A stretch of DNA of 64,000 bases from Ostreococcus lucimarinus CCE9901 (GCF_000092065.1 NC_009367.1:186001-250000); one strand, 5' to 3'. Counted from the stretch's first letter, positions 9,404-19,565 are shown. A program made the numbers and translations. The notes: generated from the sequence alone by a model not told the origin.

Positions 9404-10150
9404 TCACAGCGCGCTCTTTATGACGGCCGCCTCCCCGTCGCGACATCGCGCGTCCCACACCGCGACGCCATCGTCCGCGGCCACCGCGAACTCGGGCTCT
9501 CGACCGTACACTCGTCGCGCGACCTCGATCAAAATCATCGCCGTGAGCCCCCATATCGTGCGCCCCTCGTACTCAAAGTAATGGACGCGCACGGCTGGGC
9601 GCGCCCCGTTCGGCCGCGCCCAGTCGTCGTACCGGTGACGATCCGCGCTCAGAAACATCTCCAGCGGCGCCGTGAACACCTCCGCCACCTCCTCGCGCGA
9701 GATCTCCTCCTCGCGCACGCGAAATCCCTCCCGAACCACCCCCACCACCGGTCGCACGCTCACGCGATGCCTCGACATCACCACCGGCAACCGTCCCACC
9801 ACCTCCACGTCCCTCGGCGTCCGCATCCCGATCTCCTCCCGCGCCTCCCGCGCCGCCGTGCCCGCGTCGCACGCGTCCCGCGCGTCTCGCTTCCCTCCCG
9901 GCAGCGCGATCTCTCCCGCGTGCGATCGCATCGACGTCGCGCGCGTCGTCAGCGTCACGTCCCAACCGTCGTCCCCGCGCGCCGCGAGCGGGACGAGCAC
10001 CGCCGCGCGATCGCTCCCGCGCATTCGCGCGTGCGCCGCCGCGTCGCCGTCGCCGTCGCCGTCGTCGAACAGTCCGCGCAGCGCGTCCGCGCGGCGCGTC
10101 GGCATCGTCGACGCGCCGACGCGTCGCGACGTCGCGACGCATCGTTCCAT
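9404..10150 (-). CDS. NUDIX hydrolase, CoA pyrophosphatase type
   Basis: About 248 aa from the ATG at 10150; ATGs at 10195 and 10105 are also in frame. The NUDIX box is GGKRDARDACDAGTAAREA followed by REEIGM, preceded by MRSHAGEIALPGG. That preceding motif resembles the UPF0035/CoA-binding motif that marks the CoA diphosphatases NUDT7/NUDT8 and plant NUDT11/15. The first NUDIX glutamate is not at its usual place, as in several members of that subfamily. Predicted reaction: CoA or acyl-CoA to phosphopantetheine plus 3',5'-ADP. The Arg/Ser-rich start (MERCVATSRRVG) could target mitochondria or plastid. It sits on the minus strand between the two starch synthases. Enzyme family secure, substrate inferred. 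Confidence 0.83.
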   Translation of the reverse strand: MERCVATSRRVGASTMPTRRADALRGLFDDGDGDGDAAAHARMRGSDRAAVLVPLAARGDDGWDVTLTTRATSMRSHAGEIALPGGKRDARDACDAGTAAREAREEIGMRTPRDVEVVGRLPVVMSRHRVSVRPVVGVVREGFRVREEEISREEVAEVFTAPLEMFLSADRHRYDDWARPNGARPAVRVHYFEYEGRTIWGLTAMILIEVARRVYGREPEFAVAADDGVAVWDARCRDGEAAVIKSAL

Positions 10151-10534
10151 CCGTCGCGCGCGCCGTCGATCGCGCGCGCGGCGCTTTTGTATCACCTTTT
10201 TCGTCGTACACAGTCACCGTTTCGCGCCATGAGTGAAGTCGCGTCGCCGCCGGGTGATGCAAACACCCGGAAGCGCGGATTCGAACGGACGACCACAGCC
10301 ACTCGATCGCGACGCGCGCCATCGCGCGACGCGACGCGACGCGCGTCCAGCGCGCGAGCACGACGCGCGGTGAAACCGCGCGGTGATCCGAACAACCCGC
10401 GGTGCGCGACGCGCGACCGAGCGATCGGTGCGCGGCGTCGACGGCGATCGGCGAAGACGATCGCGGCGGACGGATCGAATCGGTTTTTCGAGACGCGCGC
10501 GCCGCGGGCGATCGAGGCGCGGAAGACGGACGGG

Positions 10535-13390
10535 ATGGCGCGGACGGCGACGCGCGCGGTGAGGACGACGACGACGGGGGGGGGGCGGAGGCGCGGAAGC
10601 GCGGTGAGACGACGCGGGGGGACGCGGGGACGCGCGAGCGCGAACGCGGCGGATGAGACGACGGCGCGCGCGGACGCGGCGGCGGCGGTGCGAGATCTGG
10701 CGAAGACGCAGTTGAACGGCGCGGATGGGCCGAGGGTGTTTACGGTGCCGGCGGTGCCGGTGGCGGGGGCGCCGGTGAGGGTGTTCGCGGACGTGGAGCG
10801 GGCGGACGCGTTGCGGTCGGCGAGCGAGCGCACGCTCGTCGGCGGGTACAACCAGTGGAAGATTGGGTCGTTCGAGAAGGCGATGGAGCGGGTGGAGGGG
10901 ACGAGCTGGGTGTACGTCGACGTTGACGTCGATGAGCGGGCGTACGAAATGTCTTTCGTGTTCAGGGGTGACGGACAGGCGTATGAAAAAGACGAAGGCC
11001 AAGATTTCGTCGCGGCGGTCGACTTCGGGCCGACGCCGGAGGAGTTTGTGGAAATCCTAAAGGTGGTCGCCATGGAAGACGCGGCGCGCGCGGATGCGAA
11101 CGCCATAGTCGACGCTGAAATGGCGTTCGCCCGCGATGGCGTCGCGGGCGTCGGGGCGACGTTTGAAAAGTACGGGCGCCTCATTTGCAAAACCTCCACG
11201 GGGGACGCGGGCGTCGCCGGTAGCACGGAGCGCGTCTTCTGGAACAAGGCACTGAACCCTATTGGCGGTGACGACGCGGAGAAGCTCATCATGCACGTAG
11301 GATTTAACGGTTGGATGCGTGGCGTTGAGGAGAAGTTGACGCTCGTTCGCGCGACGGGCGAAACGAGAGATGAAAATAACGACTGGTGGGTCGCCGACGT
11401 CCCGATTCGTCCTTCGGCGAGCGTGCTCGACTTTGTCATCTCGGACGAGGACGAAATGGCTTGGGACAACAACGAGAACGCGGACTACCGACTCGCCATG
11501 GACGTCACGTCCGACGAGTCCACGTGGGAGGTCTTGCGAGAGCTCACATTCGAAGAAAAACGCGCGGAGGCGCTGCGAGCTTTGGTTGAGGAAAAGCAGC
11601 GCGTCGCCCGCCGCGCGGAGGAGGCCGCGGCGGCCAAGGCGAAGGCTATTGAAGTGGGCTTGAAGCAGCAGGCGTTCATCATTCACACCGAACCGAAAGT
11701 TCCCGAGGTGGGCAAGCCGCTCAAGGTCTTCTACAACAAGAACAACACCCACCTCAACTGGAGCGAAGAAATTTACTTGACTGGCGGCTTCAACCGTTGG
11801 GCGCACGAAACCGCGGTGGCGCCGATGAAAATGACGCCTCCGACTGAGGGCGAAGAATTTTTCTCCGCCACCGTGCCGAGCGTACCGTCTGACGCGTGGA
11901 TGGTCGACTTCGTCTTCAGCAGTGGCGTTGGCGAAGGTGCGCAGTATGATAACAAGGGCGGACGTGACTATCACATCCCGACGCGCGGAAGCGCGGCGAA
12001 AAAGCCGCCTCTGCACGTCGTGCACGTCGCGGTGGAGATGGCACCCATCGCCAAGGTTGGCGGTTTAGCCGACGTCGTCACCGCCATCGGTCGCGCCATT
12101 CAAGATAATGGACACTTAGTGGAAGTCATTCTTCCGAAGTATCAGTTTTTCAACAACTCAGTCTTGCTCGGCGCCAGAGAATACGAAACGCACTTCGATT
12201 GGGCGGGCACGACGATTCGCGTCGAAAAGTGCAAGGTGGAAGGCTTGCAGTGCTTCTTCATCGAGCCGCAAAACGGCATGTTCCAGACCGACTCGGTGTA
12301 CGGTAGAAACGATGATGCTGAGCGTTTCAACTTCTTCTGCAACGCTGCGCTCGAGTTCCTCCTTCGCACGGCTCGTCAGCCGGATATTCTTCACTGCCAC
12401 GACTGGAGTTCGGCAGAAGTCGCGCGAGCTTACTGGGACCACTACCATCACAATGGTTTGACCAAGCCAAAAGTGGCGTTCACGATTCATAACATGAACT
12501 ACGGGCAAGCCAAGCTCGGTGAGGCCGTGCACCACTCACAGATGACGACCACGGTTTCGCCGTCCTATGCGGGTGAAGTCTCGGGCAGCCCGGTGATCGG
12601 AGGCAACGGCGGCAAGTTTACCGGTATTCGTAACGGCATTGATCCCGACATTTGGGACCCCGAAACGGATGCATTCGTGCCGGTCAAGTATAACGCCGAG
12701 AACGCTGAAAAGGGCAAGGCAGCGGCCAGGGCTGAGCTTCGCAGTCGCCTCGGCATGACTGGTTGGGACGACAAGCCCATCGTCGGCGTCGTCTCTCGTC
12801 TCACCGCTCAAAAAGGTGTACACCTGATCAAGCACGCCGCACATCACACCATCAGTCGTGGTGGGCAATTTGTGTTGCTTGGTAGCGCGCCTGATCCCAA
12901 AATTCAAGGAGATTTCAACGGTCTCGCCAATCAACTCGCCGGCGACAACTCTGGTTTCTTCTTCGCGTTTGACGAGCCGTTGTCGCACCTCATGTACGCT
13001 GGTTGCGACATCATCTTGGTCCCGTCTATGTTCGAGCCGTGTGGTTTGACACAGATGATTTCCATGCGCTACGGTGCTGTACCTGTCGTTCGTGCCACTG
13101 GTGGCCTGCGTGACACCGTCTTCGACGTCGATAATGAAAAAGAGCGCGCGGCTTGGGAAATCGCCGGTTCCACCGACTGGGAAAAAGATGGCGACATGAC
13201 GAACGGCTTTAGCTTCGAAGGGACCGATGAAGGTTCGCTCAACTACGCGCTCGATAGATGCCTCGATGCCTTCTACAACGATCGCGTGTGGTTCCGTTCG
13301 CTTCAAAAGCGTTGCATGCTCCAAGACTGGTCCTGGAACAAGCCCGCGCTCGAGTACGAAGAGTTGTACTTCAAGATGCTCGGGCAATAA
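10535..13390 (+). CDS. Starch synthase III with three N-terminal starch-binding modules
   Basis: Soluble starch synthase of the plastid stroma. Taking the ATG at 10535 as start gives 951 aa with an Arg/Thr/Ala-rich transit peptide (MARTATRAVRTTTTGGGRRR). Three CBM53-like modules follow (about 68-165, 232-325, 388-483), each with the aromatic signature GGYNQW, VGFNGW or GGFNRW. The catalytic GT5 domain starts near 493: VAVEMAPIAKVGGLADVVTA, where KVGGLAD replaces KTGGL as is usual for class III; then HCHDWSS, FTIHNMNYGQ, VVSRLTAQKG, SMFEPCGLTQM and RATGGLRDTV. An in-frame ATG at 10229 would add 102 residues, but lies close to the divergent NUDIX gene. Class III assignment rests on the CBM triplet and the KVGGL motif. 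Confidence 0.94.
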   Translation: MARTATRAVRTTTTGGGRRRGSAVRRRGGTRGRASANAADETTARADAAAAVRDLAKTQLNGADGPRVFTVPAVPVAGAPVRVFADVERADALRSASERTLVGGYNQWKIGSFEKAMERVEGTSWVYVDVDVDERAYEMSFVFRGDGQAYEKDEGQDFVAAVDFGPTPEEFVEILKVVAMEDAARADANAIVDAEMAFARDGVAGVGATFEKYGRLICKTSTGDAGVAGSTERVFWNKALNPIGGDDAEKLIMHVGFNGWMRGVEEKLTLVRATGETRDENNDWWVADVPIRPSASVLDFVISDEDEMAWDNNENADYRLAMDVTSDESTWEVLRELTFEEKRAEALRALVEEKQRVARRAEEAAAAKAKAIEVGLKQQAFIIHTEPKVPEVGKPLKVFYNKNNTHLNWSEEIYLTGGFNRWAHETAVAPMKMTPPTEGEEFFSATVPSVPSDAWMVDFVFSSGVGEGAQYDNKGGRDYHIPTRGSAAKKPPLHVVHVAVEMAPIAKVGGLADVVTAIGRAIQDNGHLVEVILPKYQFFNNSVLLGAREYETHFDWAGTTIRVEKCKVEGLQCFFIEPQNGMFQTDSVYGRNDDAERFNFFCNAALEFLLRTARQPDILHCHDWSSAEVARAYWDHYHHNGLTKPKVAFTIHNMNYGQAKLGEAVHHSQMTTTVSPSYAGEVSGSPVIGGNGGKFTGIRNGIDPDIWDPETDAFVPVKYNAENAEKGKAAARAELRSRLGMTGWDDKPIVGVVSRLTAQKGVHLIKHAAHHTISRGGQFVLLGSAPDPKIQGDFNGLANQLAGDNSGFFFAFDEPLSHLMYAGCDIILVPSMFEPCGLTQMISMRYGAVPVVRATGGLRDTVFDVDNEKERAAWEIAGSTDWEKDGDMTNGFSFEGTDEGSLNYALDRCLDAFYNDRVWFRSLQKRCMLQDWSWNKPALEYEELYFKMLGQ

Positions 13391-13583
13391 ATAGTCGCGC
13401 GTCCGAGGGATTGCGCGAGTGCGCGAAAACTTCATCACACACAACCGCTAGCAACGCAAGATTAATTCAAATTCAATCACTGTACGCTATCGACCGATCC
13501 TTCAAGTCGCGCGTTTCGCCTTTCCGTCCCGAGGCGCTATCCTTGGGACAAGATGATGCGTTGACGTCAGACACCCGCCCGCG

Positions 13584-14291
13584 ATGCCCACCGCGCTCGC
13601 CTCGCGCGCTTCCACGTTCATCGGGCGCACGAACGCATCTTTGCGCGCGTCCTCGCACGCGTCAACGTCCACGGCGCGTCGTCCCGCGCCGATTCGAGCC
13701 GATGTTCGTCGTTCGTGGCAAAGCCAAAAATCGCTTCGCATGACTTTACAAGACGAACACGAGCGCCACACGTTCGAGTCGTACCTCTCCGACGGTGAGC
13801 GCGTCATCGGAGTCACGTTTCCCGACGGTCGAAGGCGAGAGAAGCTGGACGAGACGACGTGGCGCGTGCGATTGCTGCCGTTTGAGTTTTTGGGCCAACG
13901 CGTGACGGTGTACGCCACGCTCACGCTCACGCCGCTCGAGGAGGGATTGACGATCGGAGCGAAGGAACTGGAGTTCGTGGGATTACCGAAAGAGATGGAT
14001 TTACAAGGCAAGGTGAAACTCACGATGGAAGGCGCGCTTCGACCGCCGAGGGGTGATAAGACGGTGAACGGAGACGTGACGCTCACGCTCGACGCGGCGG
14101 TGAACGACTTCGTCGCGATGACTCCGGGGTTGGATTTCGTGGTCAACGGCATCAACGATACGGTACTGGCTAATTTACAAGGTTCTATCGAAGACAATCT
14201 GCTCGCTGATTACGCTCGATGGTGGAAGCAATGCCAGAGGTTGGCGGCGGTTCGCGCTTCTCGCGCCGCCGCCGCCGCCGCGACCGAGTGA
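13584..14291 (+). CDS. Plastid-targeted DUF1997-like protein
   Basis: 235 aa. The N-terminus (MPTALASRASTFIGRTNASL) is a Ser/Ala/Arg-rich plastid transit peptide of about 50 residues. The remainder forms an all-beta-looking domain: FESYLSDGERVIGV, RVRLLPFEFLGQRVTVYATL, TIGAKELEFVG, GDVTLTLDAAVNDF, then a helix ending DYARWWKQ. The layout resembles the DUF1997 (SRPBCC-like) proteins of plants and cyanobacteria, whose function is unknown; the match is by pattern and not certain. It lies 193 bases after starch synthase III on the same strand. Confidence 0.6.
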   Translation: MPTALASRASTFIGRTNASLRASSHASTSTARRPAPIRADVRRSWQSQKSLRMTLQDEHERHTFESYLSDGERVIGVTFPDGRRREKLDETTWRVRLLPFEFLGQRVTVYATLTLTPLEEGLTIGAKELEFVGLPKEMDLQGKVKLTMEGALRPPRGDKTVNGDVTLTLDAAVNDFVAMTPGLDFVVNGINDTVLANLQGSIEDNLLADYARWWKQCQRLAAVRASRAAAAAATE

Positions 14292-14506
14292 TCCAACATT
14301 CCACGCTTTGCCCTTCGATTCGCGCCGCGTTCCCTCATTCGCCTCGTCGCGTTGATTTTCACGGTCAAGTTGTTTGTAATTTATGATGCCCTAGCCCACA
14401 TCCACGTCGTTCGCCGTCATCCGAATCTTCGCTCGTCTCGCGCCGCGCTTCGCGCTTCGCGTCCCGCTCCGACGTCGTCGCGCCGCACACTCCGTCGTTC
14501 GTCGCC

Positions 14507-15853
14507 ATGGCCACCTCCGCCCTGGACGACGTCGTCCTCATCGCCAGCGCGGCGAAGGACTCGCACATCGTCGCCTTCGACGCGCGCACGGGCGCCGTCG
14601 TCAAGCAATACGTCGCCAAGGACGGCGCCGCCGCCCTGTGCGTGAGCAACTGCGAAAGAATCATCGCCATCGCGCCCGATAAGCGCGCGATGACGACGCA
14701 CGGCGTCGATAAAGAATCTCTCGAACGCGCCTCCGTGCTGCCCGAGCGGCCGAGCGCGGTGTGCGCGTCGAGAGACGGGGCGTACGTCGCGAGCGGGTCG
14801 GCGAGCGGGACGTGCGCGGTGTGGGAAGCGCGGAGCGGGCGGTTGCTCGCGAGGTTTAAAGCGCACTTTAAGGGCGTGACGACGATGACGTTCACGCCTT
14901 GCGGAAGCGCGCTGGTGACGGGAGGAGAGGATGGGGCGGTGCACGCGTGGAGGGTGAGCGCGCTGTGCGACGACGGCGGCGCGGGGACGCGAGCAAACGC
15001 GTGGAGAAGTTGGACCGAACACGCGCTGGGCGTGAGCGGGGTGACGTGTGGGAGCGTCGCGGGCGCGGGTGGAGACGTGAGCGTGGTTTCGTGCAGCGCC
15101 GATCGGACGTGTAAGATTTATAGCTTGGGGAATGGGACGACGCTTCGGCAGGTGCGATGTCCCACGGCGTTGACGTGCTGCGCGTTGGACGCGTGCGAAG
15201 CCACGCTCTACGCCGGTGGGGTCGATGGACGCGTGTTTGAGATCCCACTTAACGGTGCACCGTCGGTGGCGGCGAGTTTGGACGGCGGCATCGACGCGAG
15301 AGACGGCATGGTGGCGCTCGTCGGGCACTCGAAGAAGCTCGTGAGCGTGCGGTGCTCGAGCGACGGCAACTCCATCATCTCCGCGAGCGAAGACGGTACC
15401 GCGCGCGTGTGGGACGTCGCGTCTCGCCAGACGTTACACATTTTGCGTCATCCCAAGGCGCCCATCAGCGACATTGCTCTCATTCCTCGTTCGCGATACA
15501 GCGGTCAAGGCAGAGGCGATTACGGCGCCGATAGAAAGCGCGCCAAGACTTTGCCCGCGCCGACGTTCAGCAAGTTTCTCATCGGTCCGGGGGATCGAAG
15601 TGGATTGAAACCTTGGCAAGGAACGTCGGTTTCTATCTCCGGCATTTCCAAGAAGCGCGCCGTCGATGCATCTCAAACCGTCGGCCACGACGACGCGCCG
15701 ACGACATCCGGCGCCGTAGACGACGACGCTCGCGCCGCGCTCGCCAAGAAATCCACCGAGCTCGATCGCGCGCGCGCCGAGGTGGAAGAGTGGAAAAAGC
15801 TCTACGGCGACCTTAAGTCCTTAGTCGATCGCCAGCTCGTGGACGCGCCGTGA
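14507..15853 (+). CDS. IPI3: WD40 protein of the Rix1 complex, IPI3/WDR18 (plant RID3) type
   Basis: 448 aa, about six WD repeats (residues 1-320; for example ASGSASGTCAVWEARSGRLL, VTGGEDGAVHAW, SASEDGTARVWDVASRQTL). A conserved C-terminal segment LPAPTFSKFL matches the LPLPHFNKHL region of WDR18, and a final coiled coil (about 400-445) is also typical. In other eukaryotes IPI3/WDR18 works with IPI1/TEX10 and Rix1/PELP1 in processing ITS2 and releasing pre-60S particles in the nucleolus and nucleoplasm. The gene directly downstream encodes another pre-60S factor, MAK5. Assignment is by overall pattern. Confidence 0.78.
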   Translation: MATSALDDVVLIASAAKDSHIVAFDARTGAVVKQYVAKDGAAALCVSNCERIIAIAPDKRAMTTHGVDKESLERASVLPERPSAVCASRDGAYVASGSASGTCAVWEARSGRLLARFKAHFKGVTTMTFTPCGSALVTGGEDGAVHAWRVSALCDDGGAGTRANAWRSWTEHALGVSGVTCGSVAGAGGDVSVVSCSADRTCKIYSLGNGTTLRQVRCPTALTCCALDACEATLYAGGVDGRVFEIPLNGAPSVAASLDGGIDARDGMVALVGHSKKLVSVRCSSDGNSIISASEDGTARVWDVASRQTLHILRHPKAPISDIALIPRSRYSGQGRGDYGADRKRAKTLPAPTFSKFLIGPGDRSGLKPWQGTSVSISGISKKRAVDASQTVGHDDAPTTSGAVDDDARAALAKKSTELDRARAEVEEWKKLYGDLKSLVDRQLVDAP

Positions 15854-16055
15854 CACTGTACTAATATAATCGTAGCCAACGCACAACTTTGTCCCGAAGC
15901 GCGTCAACCAACTCCGCACACGCGCGCGCGTTCGCCCCGCACCCGTCATCGCGCGCGCCTGGCGCAGAAAACACGCGTTTTTGACCGTGACTCGCGCGCG
16001 TCGCGCGAACGGACGCTCAACGCGCGCGTGAGACGGATCGAAAGGCGCCGCCGCC

Positions 16056-18821
16056 ATGGGCAAGAAACGAAACGAATCGCGCGACGAACGCGTCGATGAC
16101 GACGCCGACCACGACGCGTGGCTGCGCGACGACGAGTCGTGGCGGTCGTTAAGCGTGAACACCAACGCGCTCATGCTCGGGGCGCAAGAAGAAGGATTCA
16201 TGAGTTTGGAAGTTTTGGACCCGTCGGCGGCGAGCGACTACGCGAAGACAAACGCGTCAAACGGCGACGCAAAGGGAACGACGAAGAAAGGTGAAACGAA
16301 AGCGAAAGCGTCAATGAAGAGCGATGGTGATCGAGCGAAGGCCAAAGCGGGGAAGAAGAAGGCTTCGAAGAAGTCGAATGAGAATTCGACGACGACGGCG
16401 GTGCCGAGCGCGTTAGCGGCGCTGGACGAAGCCGCTCTGGAGGGCTTGTCGGGGAAGGAGGCGCGAATTATGAAGAGAAAACTGCGCTGGAAGGCAAAGA
16501 TCGAGGCGAAGAAAATAGCGAAGAAGAGTGGTGCGGTGGCGGTACCGGCGGCGAAGAAGAACAGTGGTGACGGCGTTGCCATCGTGGACGACGCGCCGAC
16601 AACGTCTGGCGCGACTCAAGCTAAGAAGAAGAAGGACACGAAAGTCACAGAGAAGAAAGAAAACAGAAAGACTTTAGTGAAACCGGATGAAGAGCTCGTT
16701 GCGGATGCAGCATTGGACGTGGAAGAGGATTGGGAAAAGATTACACACAAAAAGGTGGCGGCGAAAGATGCGCCGATGAATAAGGCGTCGACGGCGAGTG
16801 GTTTCGATTACAACAAGCACCCGACATCAGGAATGAGTGCTGTCGTCGATGGCGTGGATTTAGATCGTGGTTGCGACGTGAGTGCATGGTTTGAGTTTGA
16901 TTTACACCCGCTCATCATGCGCGCGATTCAAGATTGCGGTTTTACCACGCCAACGCCTATTCAGCGCGAGTGCTTGCTACCGGCGACAAAGGGTCGATGC
17001 GATATCATCGGTGCGGCGCAAACGGGGAGTGGGAAAACTTTAGCGTTTGCGTTGCCTATTTTGCAACGCTTACTTTCCCAAGGTATCGGTTTACCCGAAG
17101 GATACGCGACGAAAGAGGAAGAAGATTCAGAGCAATTGCCAGACGTGCTTCGAGCACTCATCGTCGCGCCCACGCGCGAATTAGCGCTCCAAGTCTGCGC
17201 CATGATGCGCGCAGTCGCGGTGTACACGAAAATTGACGTATGTCCTGTCGTTGGTGGGATGTCGAAGGAAAAGCAAGAACGACTTTTGAATAGGAAACCG
17301 GCAGTCATCGTCGCCACGCCTGGGCGGATGTGGGACACAATGCAAAGCGGCCACGAGCACTTGACCGAACTCAGCGCGCTTTCGTTTTTCGTCCTCGACG
17401 AAGCCGATCGTATGGTGGAGCGAGGTCATTTTAGCGAGCTCACGAGCATCATTCAGAACATCCCGCAGCCGCCGCGCATCAAGCGTCCGGGCGGCGCCGC
17501 AAAGCTCACTAGCGTAGAACGCGAGGCTGCGGGGGCGACGGATGCGTTCGCTGAGGACACGGAAGAGGATGATAAACAGAAAGTGTTAGCCCTGCGCCCA
17601 AAGCAGATGCTTGATCGACAAACATTCGTCTTCAGCGCTACGCTCACGGTTCCGGATTCTGTGCGCAGAAAGTTGAAAAAAGGTAAGGCGTGGACGTCGA
17701 AACGTCCGGCATCCATGAGCGGAAAGCCGCAGAGCGGTTCTTTAGAATCACTCATGGAGGCTGTTCCGTTTTACGGGCGTGTGAAAATGGTCGATCTGAC
17801 CACAAAAGAGCGTAAAGGGGGTGCCGTGGCGAAATCAATCGCGGAAAGTGCGCTGGAGTGCACCGAGGACGATCGCGACTCGCTGTTGTACTATCTCCTC
17901 TCGGCGCATCCCGGGATGACCATCGTCTTCGTCAACGCTATTTCATGCTTGCGTCGGGTCGTGGCGCTTTTGAAGATTCTTCGCGTGCCCGTGGAAGGGC
18001 TTCACGCGGGTATGCAACAGCGTGCTCGTTTGAAGGCGCTCGATCGATTCAAAGCCGCTGCGGCGGCGGCGGACAAGGGCGATCGCCACGCGCACTCGGT
18101 GCTCGTAGCCACCGACGTCGCCGCACGAGGTCTCGACGTCAAGGGCGTGGAACTGGTCATTCATTACCAAATCCCACTCAGTGCGGACACGTATATTCAT
18201 CGAAGCGGCCGCACTGGGCGCGCGGATAAGTTGGGCGCGGCGGTTTCCTTGGTGACGCCGAAGGATCGCGCGCGATATTACTCGCTGTTGAAGTCTCTCA
18301 ACCGCGACGGACCATTAGACCCGTTCCCGATCGCGGAAGAGACTTTGACCGCCGCGAGCAGACGTTTAGCCGTGACGCGTAAGATCGACAAGCTGTCGCA
18401 CGCGAAGAAGAAGGCCAAGGCGGACAAGGAGTGGCGCAAGACGAACGCCGAGGAGCTCGGCATCATTCTCAGCGAATCCGAGTCCGACGAAGATTTACAA
18501 GAGTACCAAGAAGACCAAAGCGCCAAGAGCACGGCTGCGGCAAACGAGCGCAAGCTTCGCGCTGAACTCGATGCCATGATCGCCATCCCGCTCGGCTCTC
18601 ATCGTCACTCCTTGATCGGAAGCGCGAAATTCCCCAGTCGCGGCGGCGGCGACGCGTTGCTCAAAGCCAAGCGCGCGCGCGCTCGAGACGAATCCAACGT
18701 CTCCGCCGTCGCCATGCTCAACGGCGACAAATCCTCAAAATCTCAGCCTTTACCCGCCGCAATCACCGGCGCCATCGCCGGCGGCGCTCGCGGCAAGCGT
18801 CGCAAGACCAAGAAAATGTAG
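16056..18821 (+). CDS. MAK5: DEAD-box RNA helicase MAK5/DDX24
   Basis: 921 aa nucleolar ATP-dependent RNA helicase for 60S ribosome assembly. The Lys-rich N-terminus (about 1-265) starts MGKKRNESRDERVDDDADHD. Core motifs: Q motif (FTTPTPIQRECLLPA), motif I AQTGSGKT, Ia PTRELALQ, Ib TPGRMWD, II DEAD (VLDEADRMVERGHF), III SAT (FSATLTV), V ATDVAARGLDV, VI HRSGRTGRA. The W.EFDLHPLIMRAIQDCGF lead-in and the roughly 80-residue insertion between motifs II and III are features of MAK5/DDX24/plant RH13. Basic C-terminal tail (GGARGKRRKTKKM). Same strand as IPI3. Confidence 0.9.
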   Translation: MGKKRNESRDERVDDDADHDAWLRDDESWRSLSVNTNALMLGAQEEGFMSLEVLDPSAASDYAKTNASNGDAKGTTKKGETKAKASMKSDGDRAKAKAGKKKASKKSNENSTTTAVPSALAALDEAALEGLSGKEARIMKRKLRWKAKIEAKKIAKKSGAVAVPAAKKNSGDGVAIVDDAPTTSGATQAKKKKDTKVTEKKENRKTLVKPDEELVADAALDVEEDWEKITHKKVAAKDAPMNKASTASGFDYNKHPTSGMSAVVDGVDLDRGCDVSAWFEFDLHPLIMRAIQDCGFTTPTPIQRECLLPATKGRCDIIGAAQTGSGKTLAFALPILQRLLSQGIGLPEGYATKEEEDSEQLPDVLRALIVAPTRELALQVCAMMRAVAVYTKIDVCPVVGGMSKEKQERLLNRKPAVIVATPGRMWDTMQSGHEHLTELSALSFFVLDEADRMVERGHFSELTSIIQNIPQPPRIKRPGGAAKLTSVEREAAGATDAFAEDTEEDDKQKVLALRPKQMLDRQTFVFSATLTVPDSVRRKLKKGKAWTSKRPASMSGKPQSGSLESLMEAVPFYGRVKMVDLTTKERKGGAVAKSIAESALECTEDDRDSLLYYLLSAHPGMTIVFVNAISCLRRVVALLKILRVPVEGLHAGMQQRARLKALDRFKAAAAAADKGDRHAHSVLVATDVAARGLDVKGVELVIHYQIPLSADTYIHRSGRTGRADKLGAAVSLVTPKDRARYYSLLKSLNRDGPLDPFPIAEETLTAASRRLAVTRKIDKLSHAKKKAKADKEWRKTNAEELGIILSESESDEDLQEYQEDQSAKSTAAANERKLRAELDAMIAIPLGSHRHSLIGSAKFPSRGGGDALLKAKRARARDESNVSAVAMLNGDKSSKSQPLPAAITGAIAGGARGKRRKTKKM

Positions 18822-18916
18822 ACTTCGCCGCGATTCGCGCTCTCATCAATGCACGCGTCGCCGTCATCTCATCGCCTCGCGCGCGTCACACCTCGCCGCG
18901 TCTCGCGCCCGACCGC

Positions 18917-19565
18917 ATGCCGTCGCGATCGATCGACGATTTCTGCCACCTCCCGCGCGACCTCGCGCCCGGGTCGATCGGCGCCGACGTGCACTGCCTG
19001 CAAAGACTCCTCGTCCGGGAAAAGTTTTTGAAACGCGGCGCCCGAGCCGATGGACGATACGATGCGAACACGCGCGACGCCGTCAAGGCGTGGGCGACGG
19101 CGAACAAGTGGGCGAACGTCAGTGGCGGCGTAGACTCCGCGATGCGGCGCGCGTACGGCGAGGTGCGTGATGGACGCGGACCGATGACGAACGACCGACC
19201 GACCGACCAGTTGGACCGAAGACTGACGAGACGACGGACGCGCGCGCGCGAGATAGGCGAACGATTACGCGACGACGTCGAGCGGACGGTTGGTGAACGA
19301 TTGCGCGAATGGGAAAAATGTCGATGGGTTGGCGTGCGTGGACGTGTGCGTGGAACACGGGGAGACGACGCAGTATTGTCAGACGAAGTGCGCGACGCGA
19401 GACGACGATAAAAAGTTTGCGTGCAGAGCGGCGTGTCAGGACGCGTTCGCGGGTGCGTGCGATCGTGCGTTTCCACCGACGAGCGAAGAAAATCGGGTGA
19501 AGTTTGAGGGGTGCTTAGAAAACATGGCGGCGGAGTGCGCGCGCTCGTGCAAGCGATGGAAGTGA
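18917..19565 (+). CDS. Small protein with peptidoglycan-binding-like domain and Cys-rich tail, two exons
   Basis: Exon 1 (18917-19162) encodes 82 aa dominated by a PG_binding_1-like three-helix motif: LAPGSIGADVHCLQRLLVRE, then GRYDANTRDAVKAWATANKW. Exon 2 (19257-19565) encodes about 102 aa with twelve cysteines, including DGLACVDVCVEHGETTQYC, CRAACQDAFAGACDR and CARSCKRW; their regular spacing suggests a disulphide-rich or metal-binding fold. Spliced length is 184 aa. No signal peptide is evident. PG-binding-1 domains in algae often accompany zinc proteases or wall proteins, but here no enzyme is attached. Function unknown. Confidence 0.65.
19163..19256 (+). other. Spliceosomal intron in the peptidoglycan-binding-like gene
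   Basis: A 94-nt phase 0 intron: donor GTGCGT at 19163, branch-like CTGAC at 19223-19227, acceptor ATAG ending at 19256. It joins the PG-binding frame to the Cys-rich frame, which has no ATG of its own near its start. Confidence 0.75.

Noticed and set aside
9581-10534. N-terminal extension of the starch synthase III frame
   Set aside because: Most of it is antisense to the NUDIX gene and Arg/His-rich. ATG 10229 remains a weak alternative; 10535 starts a typical transit peptide.
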